Notes under the pieces: model-generated
What the model saw: only the letters and a program-made list of their open reading frames with translations
Told to the model about the DNA's origin: nothing
Databases searched by the model: none
Shown: positions 7,508-15,539 of the stretch, piece by piece
Position numbering within the stretch: the stretch's first letter is position 1
How the letters are laid out: every line of letters starts with the position of its first letter
Source of the DNA: an uncultured Bacteroidales bacterium
GTDB taxonomy: Bacteria; Bacteroidota; Bacteroidia; Bacteroidales; UBA3824
Direction of reading: 5' to 3'
NCBI GenBank assembly: GCA_905234655.1
Contig: CAJOJG010000030.1
Span: 1 to 37,911 of the forward strand
DNA length: 37,911 nucleotides
Translations under genes and position numbers: made by a program

Positions 7508-8975
7508 AATCCTTATAATCCGCCAACGCAACGATGAATTTCTCCATCATTTTCCGAGTTTCGGTCGACGAGCATGTGAAGTTGTTTATGATAATCGACC
7601 ATGCGATTTCGCGGCCTGAACGCGACGTTACGTATCCTGAATAGGATTTTACGCGGCGTATTGTGCCGGACTTGCCACGGGCATTCTTCTCGGCGCGGGT
7701 GTTGAGGCACATGCCGGACATTGTGCCCTTTTCGCCGCACATAGTCAGGCTGGCGTTGAACGCCTCGTAGTTTTGGGATTTGTTGTGCATGTATGTAAGC
7801 AGGTAGCACAGTTGGCGCGCCGTGGCGATGTTGTAGTGCGACAGTCCGCAGCCGTCGTTTATGCTAAGTCCCTTAGTGTCCATGCCCTTGCTGCGCCAGA
7901 ATTGGGCGATGGAGGCTGAAGACAGGCTTACGCTTGTGCTCTTAGCCCACTTTTGACCGACGAGGAGCATGCAGTGTTCGGCGTACAGGTTAATGCTGTG
8001 CCAGTTCGTCAGGCGGATTATTTCTGACAGCGGCGGTGATTCGAGTGTGCAGATTACTGTCGCGCCTGAATCCTGGCGGATGTACCGCGTGTTGTCCGCC
8101 GCGTTGATTGCTTGTCCAAAGACTTTTATGCCACGGCTGTTGAGGCTGTCCATGAGTCGGGTGGCGATGAACAATGGCGGGTCGGGAAGTACGCACCGCA
8201 CCGTCACGTCGTTTTTGTTAAGCGGCATCGGGCCTTCGAGGTATTTGTTGAGCTGGTACGACTTGCCGAATACGTTTGTGTTTTCGCGGGCTACATTGGC
8301 GGCGACGGCTTTGCCTGAAATCTTAAGCCCTTTTATCGGCGGGTCGCTGCTGATGTATATCGCGTCTGTGCCTTCGCGTCCGGTCTTGAAGTGGAGCGTC
8401 ATCATGTTGTCGTTGACAGTCAGGCCGTTTGGCACTGCGCCGTAGTAGTTGCCCATGTCCTCCCATGACCATGTGGGCGGTGTGAGTTCTTTGTCGTACA
8501 CAGTCCCGTCGGCTACGATATTGCCGCCGATGTGCTTTATGCCGGCTTCCTGGATGGCTTTTATGAAAAGTTCGTTGTAGTTGTGGTTCGGGTGGTCGGA
8601 GAAGAAGCGCGAGCCGAGCGTGGGGTCGCCGCTGCCTTTTATGATGATGTTGCCGTTGAGCATTCCCTTGTCGTCGAGTTTGCCGGTGTATGACACTTCT
8701 GTCTTGTATGTGTAGTCCGCGCCGCATAGCTCGAGCGCGGCGGCGGTGGTGAACAGTTTGGTGTTGCTGGCGGGGATTACGCTCATGTCGGGGTTGTATG
8801 AGGCAATGACCTCGCCGGTCTTCATGTCCGTCGCCAATAGCGATATTTGCCCGTTGGAGAACCATTCGTAGTTCTTTATTTCATTGACGGCGCGGGAGAC
8901 CGGGTTGGGGCCCTGTGCCGCCGCGATGATTGCTGGCATAAGCGCGAGTGTGGTCAGAAGTGTCTTTATTTTCAT
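7506..8975 (-). CDS. dacB: D-alanyl-D-alanine carboxypeptidase/endopeptidase, PBP4 type (peptidase S13)
   Basis: 489 residues with a signal peptide (MKIKTLLTTLALMPAIIAAAQ). It trims stem peptides or cuts cross-links of peptidoglycan in the periplasm. The three penicillin-binding motifs are visible: SxxK as IPASNTK (Ser70, Lys73); SxN in NWHSINLYAEH; and KTG as GKSGTI near residue 440. The long insertion between SxxK and SxN, with GSGDPTLGS, is typical of the S13 family. The start lies 30 bases after the stop of the small membrane gene upstream, so it is probably the last gene of the bactofilin operon. That links a cytoskeletal scaffold to a wall hydrolase, as seen for bactofilins elsewhere. 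Confidence 0.95.
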   Translation of the reverse strand: MKIKTLLTTLALMPAIIAAAQGPNPVSRAVNEIKNYEWFSNGQISLLATDMKTGEVIASYNPDMSVIPASNTKLFTTAAALELCGADYTYKTEVSYTGKLDDKGMLNGNIIIKGSGDPTLGSRFFSDHPNHNYNELFIKAIQEAGIKHIGGNIVADGTVYDKELTPPTWSWEDMGNYYGAVPNGLTVNDNMMTLHFKTGREGTDAIYISSDPPIKGLKISGKAVAANVARENTNVFGKSYQLNKYLEGPMPLNKNDVTVRCVLPDPPLFIATRLMDSLNSRGIKVFGQAINAADNTRYIRQDSGATVICTLESPPLSEIIRLTNWHSINLYAEHCMLLVGQKWAKSTSVSLSSASIAQFWRSKGMDTKGLSINDGCGLSHYNIATARQLCYLLTYMHNKSQNYEAFNASLTMCGEKGTMSGMCLNTRAEKNARGKSGTIRRVKSYSGYVTSRSGREIAWSIIINNFTCSSTETRKMMEKFIVALADYKD

Positions 8976-9005
8976 TTTTCAGGTAGGTGGTTATTGTAGT
9001 GGTGG

Positions 9006-9389
9006 TTAGTTCTTGTCCTTAAAAAACTGTAGGAGCGCGATCGTGTCGATGACGGCGAATATGAGGTACAGCACTAAGAATACGACCACGAAGCATATCC
9101 TTTTTTCGCCTGGCATCCCGAGGTACGACACGAGGAAGTAGCCGAGGTATATGGCGAGTTTGACGATGTTGGTCAGCATGAACGCGCTGCTGAACTTCAA
9201 CAATGCCTCTATGGATGGCGCGGTAAGTAGCCTGATGGTCAGTACACTAACTACGGTGTATATTATCGGTGCTATTATCAGTGCCGATGACGACACTTCC
9301 GGCAGCCATACTGAGAATACCACTGCGGCCAGTATGGTTATTATGCTTCCGATTACCACGCTGCGCCTTATTAATTCGCTGGAACTCAT
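9006..9389 (-). CDS. Four-helix membrane protein, ATP synthase subunit I-like
   Basis: The ATG at 9389 overlaps the stop of the preceding gene by ATGA, so translational coupling fixes the start and gives 127 residues. A longer frame from 9458 would overlap the upstream gene deeply. There are four hydrophobic helices (about residues 12-30, 36-55, 65-90 and 95-120) and no charged catalytic motif. In Bacteroidetes a protein of this kind often follows AtpZ just ahead of atpB and resembles the AtpI/UncI family that helps assemble the F0 c-ring. Here no ATP synthase genes follow; dacB does. The assignment is by topology and neighbour only. Confidence 0.6.
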   Translation of the reverse strand: MSSSELIRRSVVIGSIITILAAVVFSVWLPEVSSSALIIAPIIYTVVSVLTIRLLTAPSIEALLKFSSAFMLTNIVKLAIYLGYFLVSYLGMPGEKRICFVVVFLVLYLIFAVIDTIALLQFFKDKN

Positions 9390-9601
9390 TTTGAAATGTC
9401 TTTTATGAAATAATACAATGCCACTACCGCTGCTACTATCGTAAGCACGAGCGTCCATACCTTGAAGTCCGATTCGAGGTACGAGTCGATGTATTTTCCT
9501 CCTAATGCGCCCAATACAATAATGGCCGCCATTTGGAAAGCGGCCGAGGTGTATTTTGCAATTATGCGCAGTTTGTCCTTGTCGCTTTCCTTTTTCGTCA
9601 T
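9386..9601 (-). CDS. AtpZ/AtpI family small membrane protein
   Basis: 71 residues: a charged N-terminus (KKESDKDKLR), helix 1 with the AtpZ-like LGALGGKYIDSYLES turn, and helix 2 (VWTLVLTIVAAVVALYYFI) ending in a Lys/Asp-rich tail. AtpZ/AtpI proteins are accessory factors of F1Fo ATP synthase, linked to Mg transport or c-ring assembly. It starts four bases after the bactofilin stop and ends overlapping the next gene by four bases, so the three genes are tightly coupled. The atpBEFHAGDC genes are not in this window. Confidence 0.75.
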   Translation of the reverse strand: MTKKESDKDKLRIIAKYTSAAFQMAAIIVLGALGGKYIDSYLESDFKVWTLVLTIVAAVVALYYFIKDISK

Positions 9602-9605
9602 GGCT

Positions 9606-9980
9606 TTACTTGGACTGTTGCGCTGGAGCGTGTGGCTGTTTCCGGTCCATGTTGCATGTGCCGGTGAATACTGCGCCGTTTTCTACTACGAGTTTGTCGG
9701 TGATTATGTCGCCGTGCACGCGTGCCGTCTCCTGTAGCACGAGGGTCTCGTCTACGGTTATTTTCCCGTCGAATTTACCTGCTATAGCGGCGTTCTTGCA
9801 TGTCACGTCGCCTTCGATGATGCCCGTGTTGACGACGACGAGCTTTCCGGTGAGGCTGATGTTGCCCTTTACGGTTCCGTCGATTCGTATGTTTCCGTTG
9901 GCCTTTATCTCGCCAACGATTTCCACGCCCATGGCGATGGTGCTTGTCTTGCTCTCTTCTGATACGTTGTTCTTACTCAT
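9606..9980 (-). CDS. Bactofilin (polymer-forming cytoskeletal protein)
   Basis: 124 residues. The centre (about 15-105) is a run of short six-residue beta-strand repeats with Gly turns (GEIKANGNIRIDGTVKGNI..., EGDVTCKNAAIAGKFDGKI), the right-handed beta-helix of bactofilins, flanked by short polar tails (N-terminal SKNNVSEESK; C-terminal Pro/Gln-rich). Bactofilins polymerise without nucleotide, often on the inner membrane, and localise wall-modifying enzymes. It is the first gene of an operon with two membrane proteins and dacB, which suits a role in guiding PBP4-type wall hydrolysis. A consensus promoter lies upstream. Confidence 0.93.
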   Translation of the reverse strand: MSKNNVSEESKTSTIAMGVEIVGEIKANGNIRIDGTVKGNISLTGKLVVVNTGIIEGDVTCKNAAIAGKFDGKITVDETLVLQETARVHGDIITDKLVVENGAVFTGTCNMDRKQPHAPAQQSK

Positions 9981-10014
9981 GATGTTGAGATAATGTAACT
10001 ATGTTTTGGAGGTG

Positions 10015-10045
10015 CAAGTTACTCATTTTTTATTATTGCGTCAAA
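10015..10045 (-). promoter_or_regulatory. Promoter of the bactofilin-atpZ-atpI-like-dacB operon
   Basis: On the minus strand TTTG (10045-10042), 20 bases, then TAACTTG followed by CA (10021-10015): a -33/-7 pair with one base missing from the ideal -7. It is 35 bases from the bactofilin ATG. Confidence 0.6.
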
Positions 10046-10122
10046 ATTTTTTTCAAATTTTTTTTACATTTCGCAAAATAGTATGCGCACAATGCCGTTT
10101 TTATATATGGTGAAGTACTAAT

Positions 10123-10130
10123 CATATTTG
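10123..10130 (+). promoter_or_regulatory. Weak -7-like element before the membrane protein/kinase pair
   Basis: CATATTTG differs from TAnnTTTG at the first base and lies 13 bases before the ATG at 10144. No clear -33 box, so the call is tentative. Confidence 0.3.
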
Positions 10131-10143
10131 GAAAACTATTATC

Positions 10144-11451
10144 ATGGAACAACTCGAGGAAATACAGGACAATAACTTACAAGATACTGGCGGCCAGCCT
10201 TCTGACACGCCGCCAACGCCGGCTCCTCAGCCGGAGCCGGGTAAAAATGCTGTGCCTAAGCATGGCGATACAAGGCGGGAGCGCGAGAACGACTCCGACT
10301 TGCAGGCGTATTCCGACCTTGTGCACGACGAGACTGTCGAGATGAGCAACACTAAGGTTTATAATGCGCTCAAGATGGTGTCGTTCATACTCGATAATTG
10401 CATCGACTATGACAAGAACTTGATTGCCAATGTGTTCGAGGCCCGCAGCAAGGTCAATACTAAGGAGTGGACGCTGGATGCCGAGATAAAGTTCATGGAC
10501 ACATACGGCAAACTCGTCAGGCTCATACAGCCGGTGTCGGTCAGCTCGATAGCCACAATGACCGCCGCTGAAAAGAAATCGCTCGCCGGCGTTGTCTTTG
10601 GCAAGGAAAAGCGCGAGAAGCGTAAGCGCAGGTCCACCATCTGGTATTCGATCATCACACTCTTGCTCCTTGCCATTCTGCTGGGTATCCAGGTCTACTA
10701 TTACTTAGGCAGCACGAGGATTAACAACATCACCTCTGCCAAGGAAAAACTCGAGGCCAATGTCGCCCGTCAGAACGAAGTCCGCATCATCCTTAGTAAG
10801 GACGAGGACAATTTCACCTACAATGTCGAGCTTGAAGAGCTCATGGGACGCGCCGAAGAACTTGACAACGAAATCCAAAGCAACGTCCTGCTCCTCGAGC
10901 CTTGGGTCAAGTTCCTGAGCAAGATTACCTTCAACATCCGTGGCCGTGACGTCAACAAGGAGGAGAAGGAGTATGTCGTCGCCAATGTCGGCGTCATACA
11001 GGAGGCGCGCGGCTATGCGCTCATACTTGGCATATACGTCCTGCCGCTGTTGTACGGCATTATTGGCGCGTTCACATTCGTCCTGATGGAGATGAAGACG
11101 GATTTCAGCGTCCACGCTTTGGACAAGGAGGCAGACCTCAAGTATGTATTCCGGACATTGCTTGGCGCGGTCGCCGGACTTTCGGTCGGGCTGTTCTGGA
11201 GCGACATCGAGAACGCCCAGGTCGCCGGGTTCACCTCATTGTCGCTGTCGCCGATGCTGCTTGCGTTCCTTGGCGGGTTGTGCGTAGAGTACCTGCTGGA
11301 GTTTGTGGAGAAGATTGTCAAGCTGTTCTTCTCCTCATTCTTCGCCAAGCAGGAAAAGAAAGCCGAAGCCGCCGCTGACACCAAGGCCGATGCGCAGCAG
11401 GCGTCCACAGAACCAAAGTCACAGCCAAAGTCCGATAAAAGTCAAAAGTAG
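10144..11451 (+). CDS. Uncharacterised membrane protein with proline-rich N-terminus
   Basis: 435 residues, family not recognised. The N-terminus (about 1-60) is disordered and Pro/Glu-rich. Residues 60-165 are soluble and helical, ending in a very basic stretch (KEKREKRKRR). Then come a transmembrane helix at about 166-188, an extracytoplasmic region of about 100 residues with coiled-coil character, and three further hydrophobic segments at about 291-316, 335-351 and 364-384. A Lys/Ala/Gln-rich tail closes the protein. The same-strand histidine kinase follows within about 100 bases, so this protein may be its sensory or scaffolding partner. It could equally be a structural protein; no catalytic motif is visible. 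Confidence 0.75.
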   Translation: MEQLEEIQDNNLQDTGGQPSDTPPTPAPQPEPGKNAVPKHGDTRRERENDSDLQAYSDLVHDETVEMSNTKVYNALKMVSFILDNCIDYDKNLIANVFEARSKVNTKEWTLDAEIKFMDTYGKLVRLIQPVSVSSIATMTAAEKKSLAGVVFGKEKREKRKRRSTIWYSIITLLLLAILLGIQVYYYLGSTRINNITSAKEKLEANVARQNEVRIILSKDEDNFTYNVELEELMGRAEELDNEIQSNVLLLEPWVKFLSKITFNIRGRDVNKEEKEYVVANVGVIQEARGYALILGIYVLPLLYGIIGAFTFVLMEMKTDFSVHALDKEADLKYVFRTLLGAVAGLSVGLFWSDIENAQVAGFTSLSLSPMLLAFLGGLCVEYLLEFVEKIVKLFFSSFFAKQEKKAEAAADTKADAQQASTEPKSQPKSDKSQK

Positions 11452-11548
11452 TCCTCCACAATAAAAAACAAATGAATAATAACGCACCGTGGACGAAATA
11501 AAACCGGACGCGGTACGTTTTTATTTATGGAACAACGTACACTACCCA

Positions 11549-12685
11549 ATGAACAGGAAGGAGATTATACGTACAGTGCTTTATGTGCTTACCGCGATTG
11601 CGAGCATAGTCGCATGGCTATACTGCGACCATCTCACCGACCTGTTAAAGAAACAGGAGCAGAAGAACATATCCCTTTGGGCGGAGTCTGTCCACGAAAT
11701 AGAGAAGGTTGACCTCGACGGCGAGATAAGCCCCATTGTCTATTCCATAATCCAGGACAACAGCACAATCCCCGCCATCCTCGAGTCCCACATCGACGGC
11801 TCGTTTTCCTATATAAACATCGACATCGACACGACCAAACAGACGCTCGACGAGCTCTTGCGCCGTGAGATTGAGGAGATGAAAAACACCCACGAGCCTA
11901 TCGTCATCGACAGATATTACACCCTTTATTATAAGGACAGCAGCATAATACGCCAGTTGGAGACGTACCCGATAATCCAGCTCATAGTCACGTTCATGAT
12001 TATCGCCCTGACCATAGTCGGCATCCGCATCAGCAACAAGGCCGACCAGAGCATCATGATGGTCGGCATGAGCAAGGAGACCGCCCACCAGCTCGGCACG
12101 CCGATTACGTCGCTCCTGGCTTGGGTGGAACTCCTGAAAATGGAGAACTACAACCCCGAAGTGACATGTGAGGTCGAGAAGGACGTGACAAGGCTTGTGC
12201 AGATTACGGACCGCTTCTCGCGAATTGGCAATAAGCCCGAGCTCACCCCCGAGAACATCGGCCCCGTCCTCGCCAAATCCATCGAGTACCTCAAGTCCCG
12301 CACGTCGTCTAACATAAGTTACACTGTCAAAATCCCGCAGAAAGACCTTATTGTCCCGATGAGCGTGCCGCTGATAGAGTGGGTAGTCGAAAACATTTGC
12401 AAGAACGCCATCGACGCGATGCAGGGCAAGGGCTCCATCGAACTCCGCCTGTACGACGCCGGAAAAAATGTGTGCGTCGAAATCTCCGACACCGGCAAGG
12501 GCATCCCCAAACGCAATTTCAAGACTGTCTTCAAGCCCGGCTACACGACTAAGAAACACGGCTGGGGACTTGGCTTGTCGTTGGCGCAACGCATTGTAAA
12601 TGACTATCATAAGGGCAACCTTATTGTCAAAGGCAGCGAAATAGGGAAAGGCACGACGTTCAAAATTACATTGCCGAAAAAATAA
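11549..12685 (+). CDS. Membrane sensor histidine kinase, orphan
   Basis: From ATG 11549 the protein has 378 residues; a GTG at 11489 would add 20. The ATG start puts the first membrane helix (about 8-28) at the usual place. A periplasmic sensor of about 110 residues follows, then a second helix (about 140-160) and the kinase core: H-box KETAHQLGTPITSLLAW (His180), N-box ENICKNAIDAM, G1 DTGKGIP, and G2 GWGLGLSLAQRIV. The H-box is of a type common in Bacteroidetes. The protein autophosphorylates and passes phosphate to a response regulator, but none is encoded next to it. The preceding 435-residue membrane protein is its only apparent partner. Confidence 0.92.
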   Translation: MNRKEIIRTVLYVLTAIASIVAWLYCDHLTDLLKKQEQKNISLWAESVHEIEKVDLDGEISPIVYSIIQDNSTIPAILESHIDGSFSYINIDIDTTKQTLDELLRREIEEMKNTHEPIVIDRYYTLYYKDSSIIRQLETYPIIQLIVTFMIIALTIVGIRISNKADQSIMMVGMSKETAHQLGTPITSLLAWVELLKMENYNPEVTCEVEKDVTRLVQITDRFSRIGNKPELTPENIGPVLAKSIEYLKSRTSSNISYTVKIPQKDLIVPMSVPLIEWVVENICKNAIDAMQGKGSIELRLYDAGKNVCVEISDTGKGIPKRNFKTVFKPGYTTKKHGWGLGLSLAQRIVNDYHKGNLIVKGSEIGKGTTFKITLPKK

Positions 12686-12846
12686 TTATTTTAAAAAATG
12701 TTAAACAGCGAAACCTTTTCCTTGCTTTTTCGTATAACTCAATAGAAAAACAAAACAAAGACACTCGACTGTGAAGTCCAGGCCAATCAATTATTTAATG
12801 TCAGAACTCTTTTCATAATAAGATTTAGGTTAAATTAGTAAGCAGC
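12686..12846. other. AT-rich 3' region of the kinase transcript, no gene seen
   Basis: No open frame with coding character and no consensus promoter on either strand. It runs to the terminator at 12847, so it looks like a long 3' untranslated region. A small RNA is not excluded. Confidence 0.4.
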
Positions 12847-12879
12847 AAAAAACGGATGTCCAAAAGCGTCCGTTTTTTT
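12847..12879 (+). terminator. Rho-independent terminator after the histidine kinase
   Basis: AAAAAACGGATG pairs with CGTCCGTTTTTT (one T-G wobble) across an eight-base loop and ends in seven Ts. It lies 161 bases after the kinase stop. Confidence 0.8.
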
Positions 12880-12919
12880 GTGTTTTTGGGGTAGATGATC
12901 CCACACCGCCGAAAAAAGT

Positions 12920-12950
12920 TTTGGATTTCATTTATTTATTTGTAACTTTG
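12920..12950 (+). promoter_or_regulatory. Promoter of the carboxyspermidine operon
   Basis: TTTG at 12920-12923, 19 bases, then TAACTTTG at 12943-12950: both boxes match consensus. The transcript would carry a leader of about 80 bases before the ATG at 13036. Confidence 0.8.
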
Positions 12951-13035
12951 TACTCGAAGAATTAAGGGGAGTTTTATAAACTTGTTTTTACCCTTTAAAA
13001 TTTAATGTTGAACTATCCAATTTCCAGAGAAAAAA

Positions 13036-14295
13036 ATGAGTAAAGTATTGGTCATCGGCTGCGGAGGCGTAGCAAGTGTGGCGATAGCAAAGATTTGCCA
13101 AAGGGACGACATCTTCTCCCACCTTTGCATCGCGAGCCGTACACTGTCAAAGTGTGGGGCTATGAAAGAAAAATGGCAGAGCGCCACTAAGACACAGATT
13201 TCAACTAAGAAAATCGACGCTAATTCAAAGCCCCAGGTCGTTGACCTAATCAGACAGTTCGAGCCGGACATCCTGCTCCACCTCGGTATGCCGTACCACA
13301 ACATCGTCCTGATGCAGGCATGCGCCGAGTGTAAGGTACATTACATCGACACGGCATCGTATGAGCCGGAGGACACTAATGACCCCGTATGGAGGAAACA
13401 GTACGATAAACGATGCAAGGAGAAAGGCTTTGTCGCATATTTCGACTACGAAGAACAGTGGTCATACGACAAGGCGTTCAAGGACGCCGGCGTGACCGCG
13501 CTCCTCGGCGGAGGCTTTGACCCGGGAGTGACGAGCGTATTCGTCGCTTATGCCAAGAAGCACTATTTCGACACAATCGAGTACGTGGACATCCTCGACT
13601 GCAACGGCGGCGACCATGGCTATCCCTTCGCGACCAACTTCAACACGGAAATCAACCTCCGCGAAGTCTCCTCGCCAGCAGACTATTATGAAGACGGCAA
13701 ATGGATCCCCGTGCCCGCGATGTCCATCAAACGCCAGTACGACTTCCCGGAAGTCGGCGTGAAGGACATGTACCTCCTCCACCACGAGGAAATCGAGTCG
13801 CTCACGAAGAACTTCCCGGAGATAAAGCGCATGAGATTCTACATGACCTTCGGACAGAGTTACCTGACACACATGAAGTGCCTGGAGGACGTCGGCATGT
13901 TACAGTCCACGCCCATCGAGTTCAATGGCCAGCACATCATCCCTATCCAGTTCCTGAAGACACTGATGCCCGACCCGTCGACGCTCGGCGCGAGGACTGT
14001 CGGAAAGACAAACATCGGCTGTATCTTCACCGGCTATAAGGACGGAAAAAAGCGCAACATCTACATCTACAACGTATGCGACCACCAGGAATCGTACCGC
14101 GAAGTAGGCTCACAGGCAATCAGTTACACGACCGGCGTACCGGCGATGATTTGTGCCGCGCTTATATCGAAAGGCATCTGGAAAGGTGCGGGAGTGTTTA
14201 ACTTGGAAGAGTTCGACCCCGACCCGTTCATGGAGATGTTGAACACGTCGGGTTTGCCGTGGAAAGTTGACGAGAATCCTGTATTAGTAGACTGA
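13036..14295 (+). CDS. Carboxynorspermidine/carboxyspermidine dehydrogenase (saccharopine dehydrogenase family)
   Basis: 419 residues. The N-terminus is a Rossmann NADP-binding fold (KVLVIGCGGVASVAIAKI, glycines at about 8-11). The middle contains LLGGGFDPGVTSVF, diagnostic of the saccharopine dehydrogenase-like fold, and the end has HQESYREVGSQAISYTTGVP. The enzyme reductively condenses aspartate semialdehyde with a diamine to carboxy(nor)spermidine. The next gene, nspC, starts three bases after its stop and decarboxylates that product, so together they form the alternative spermidine pathway used by Bacteroidetes and Vibrio. The pairing is the main reason to prefer this over saccharopine dehydrogenase of lysine metabolism. 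Confidence 0.92.
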   Translation: MSKVLVIGCGGVASVAIAKICQRDDIFSHLCIASRTLSKCGAMKEKWQSATKTQISTKKIDANSKPQVVDLIRQFEPDILLHLGMPYHNIVLMQACAECKVHYIDTASYEPEDTNDPVWRKQYDKRCKEKGFVAYFDYEEQWSYDKAFKDAGVTALLGGGFDPGVTSVFVAYAKKHYFDTIEYVDILDCNGGDHGYPFATNFNTEINLREVSSPADYYEDGKWIPVPAMSIKRQYDFPEVGVKDMYLLHHEEIESLTKNFPEIKRMRFYMTFGQSYLTHMKCLEDVGMLQSTPIEFNGQHIIPIQFLKTLMPDPSTLGARTVGKTNIGCIFTGYKDGKKRNIYIYNVCDHQESYREVGSQAISYTTGVPAMICAALISKGIWKGAGVFNLEEFDPDPFMEMLNTSGLPWKVDENPVLVD

Positions 14296-14298
14296 CAG

Positions 14299-15447
14299 AT
14301 GCGCCCACACCCAATCGAACCCGAAAAACTTAAAGTTCTCGAAAGTCTGCCCACGCCGTCATTCGTAATCGACGAGGGCAGGCTTATCTCTAATCTCAAA
14401 ACTTTAAGTGAAGTCCAGCAACTGTCAGGTTGCAAGGTGCTTCTCGCCCAAAAATGTTTTTCGACATTCGCGATGTATCCGCTTATTGGCAGGTATATCG
14501 CCGGGACAGTCGCAAGCGGCATATACGAGGCGCGGCTCTCGCATGAGGAAATGGGCAAGGAGAACCATGTTTTTGCCCCCGCGTACAAGCCCGAGGACAT
14601 CGAGGAACTTGACAATATTTGCGGACATATCGTATTCAATTCGTGGCGACAGTACGGACTCCACAGCCCTCGTTGCAAGAATGCGAGCCTTGGAATCCGC
14701 ATTAACCCCGAATTTAGCACGCAGAACCACGCAATCTACGACCCATGCTCGCATGGGTCGCGGCTTGGAGTGAGGATTTCCCAAATGCCCGACGACTTGC
14801 CGGAGCGCATTGAGGGTTTCCATTTCCACACATTGTGCGAGCAGGGAGCCGACGACCTCGAGCGTACATTCATGGCTTTCGAGTCGAAGTTCAAGAAATA
14901 TTTTCCAAAACTCAAATGGCTCAACCTCGGCGGCGGCCATTACATAACGCACGAGGATTATGACCGTGGAAAGTTAGTGTCGCTTTTGAACTACATCAAG
15001 GATCAATACGGCTTGCAGACATACCTCGAGCCGGGCGAGGCTGTGGTCTTGAACAGCGGCTACCTCGTGTCGGAGGTTTTGGACAAGGTAAGTAACGGCA
15101 TCGAAATCCTCATACTCGACGCGAGCGCGGCTTGCCACTGCCCGGACGCTATAGAAATGCCATTCGCGCCGCCGGTGTATGGCACTGACGAGGACAATGG
15201 CAAGTACCATTACCGCTTGTCGTCGATGACGTGCCTGGCGGGTGACAAGTTCGGCGACTATGATTTCATCGAGCCAAAAGAAATCACCGACAAGGTCGTC
15301 TTCGAGGACATGGCACTCTACACGATGGTAAAGACCAACACTTTCAATGGAATGTCGCTGCCGGGCATTTACGTCTTGAAAGAGGATTTGTCGGTCGAGA
15401 CGGTCAAGAAGTTCGGCTACGGGGATTTTAAAAACCGGCTCGGTTGA
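14299..15447 (+). CDS. nspC: Carboxynorspermidine/carboxyspermidine decarboxylase
   Basis: 382 residues, alanine-racemase fold type III PLP enzyme. The PLP lysine is in VLLAQKCFS (Lys52). Further landmarks are GFHFHTLCEQ, the phosphate-binding WLNLGGGHYIT, YLEPGEAVV, and the second-subunit active-site region SSMTCLAGDKFGDYDF with the catalytic Cys. It removes CO2 from carboxyspermidine (or the nor- form) to give the triamine. It is three bases downstream of its pathway partner and almost certainly translationally coupled. The preferred chain length, spermidine or norspermidine, cannot be read from sequence; spermidine is usual in Bacteroidales. Confidence 0.95.
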   Translation: MRPHPIEPEKLKVLESLPTPSFVIDEGRLISNLKTLSEVQQLSGCKVLLAQKCFSTFAMYPLIGRYIAGTVASGIYEARLSHEEMGKENHVFAPAYKPEDIEELDNICGHIVFNSWRQYGLHSPRCKNASLGIRINPEFSTQNHAIYDPCSHGSRLGVRISQMPDDLPERIEGFHFHTLCEQGADDLERTFMAFESKFKKYFPKLKWLNLGGGHYITHEDYDRGKLVSLLNYIKDQYGLQTYLEPGEAVVLNSGYLVSEVLDKVSNGIEILILDASAACHCPDAIEMPFAPPVYGTDEDNGKYHYRLSSMTCLAGDKFGDYDFIEPKEITDKVVFEDMALYTMVKTNTFNGMSLPGIYVLKEDLSVETVKKFGYGDFKNRLG

Positions 15448-15469
15448 CGGCGACTTTTTTTTAATTTTT

Positions 15470-15499
15470 TTTGCAGAACCTAATTATTTATTACTTTTG
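15470..15499 (+). promoter_or_regulatory. Promoter of proC-ribE
   Basis: TTTG at 15470-15473, 18 bases, then TACTTTTG at 15492-15499, matching TAnnTTTG. It is 40 bases from the proC ATG. Confidence 0.7.
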
Positions 15500-15539
15500 C
15501 TACCTGAATAAATACAATTAAACTCATCATCATCATAAA

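Noticed and set aside
9390..9458. Longer start for the four-helix membrane protein
   Set aside because: It would overlap the AtpZ-like gene by 73 bases; the ATGA overlap gives a better start.
11645..12610. Minus-strand frame of 321 residues opposite the histidine kinase
   Set aside because: The plus strand carries all kinase boxes; the antisense product has no recognisable motif.
12957..13035. Riboswitch in the 80-base leader of the carboxyspermidine operon
   Set aside because: No conserved riboswitch core recognised; only a weak AAGGG/CCCTT pairing is visible.
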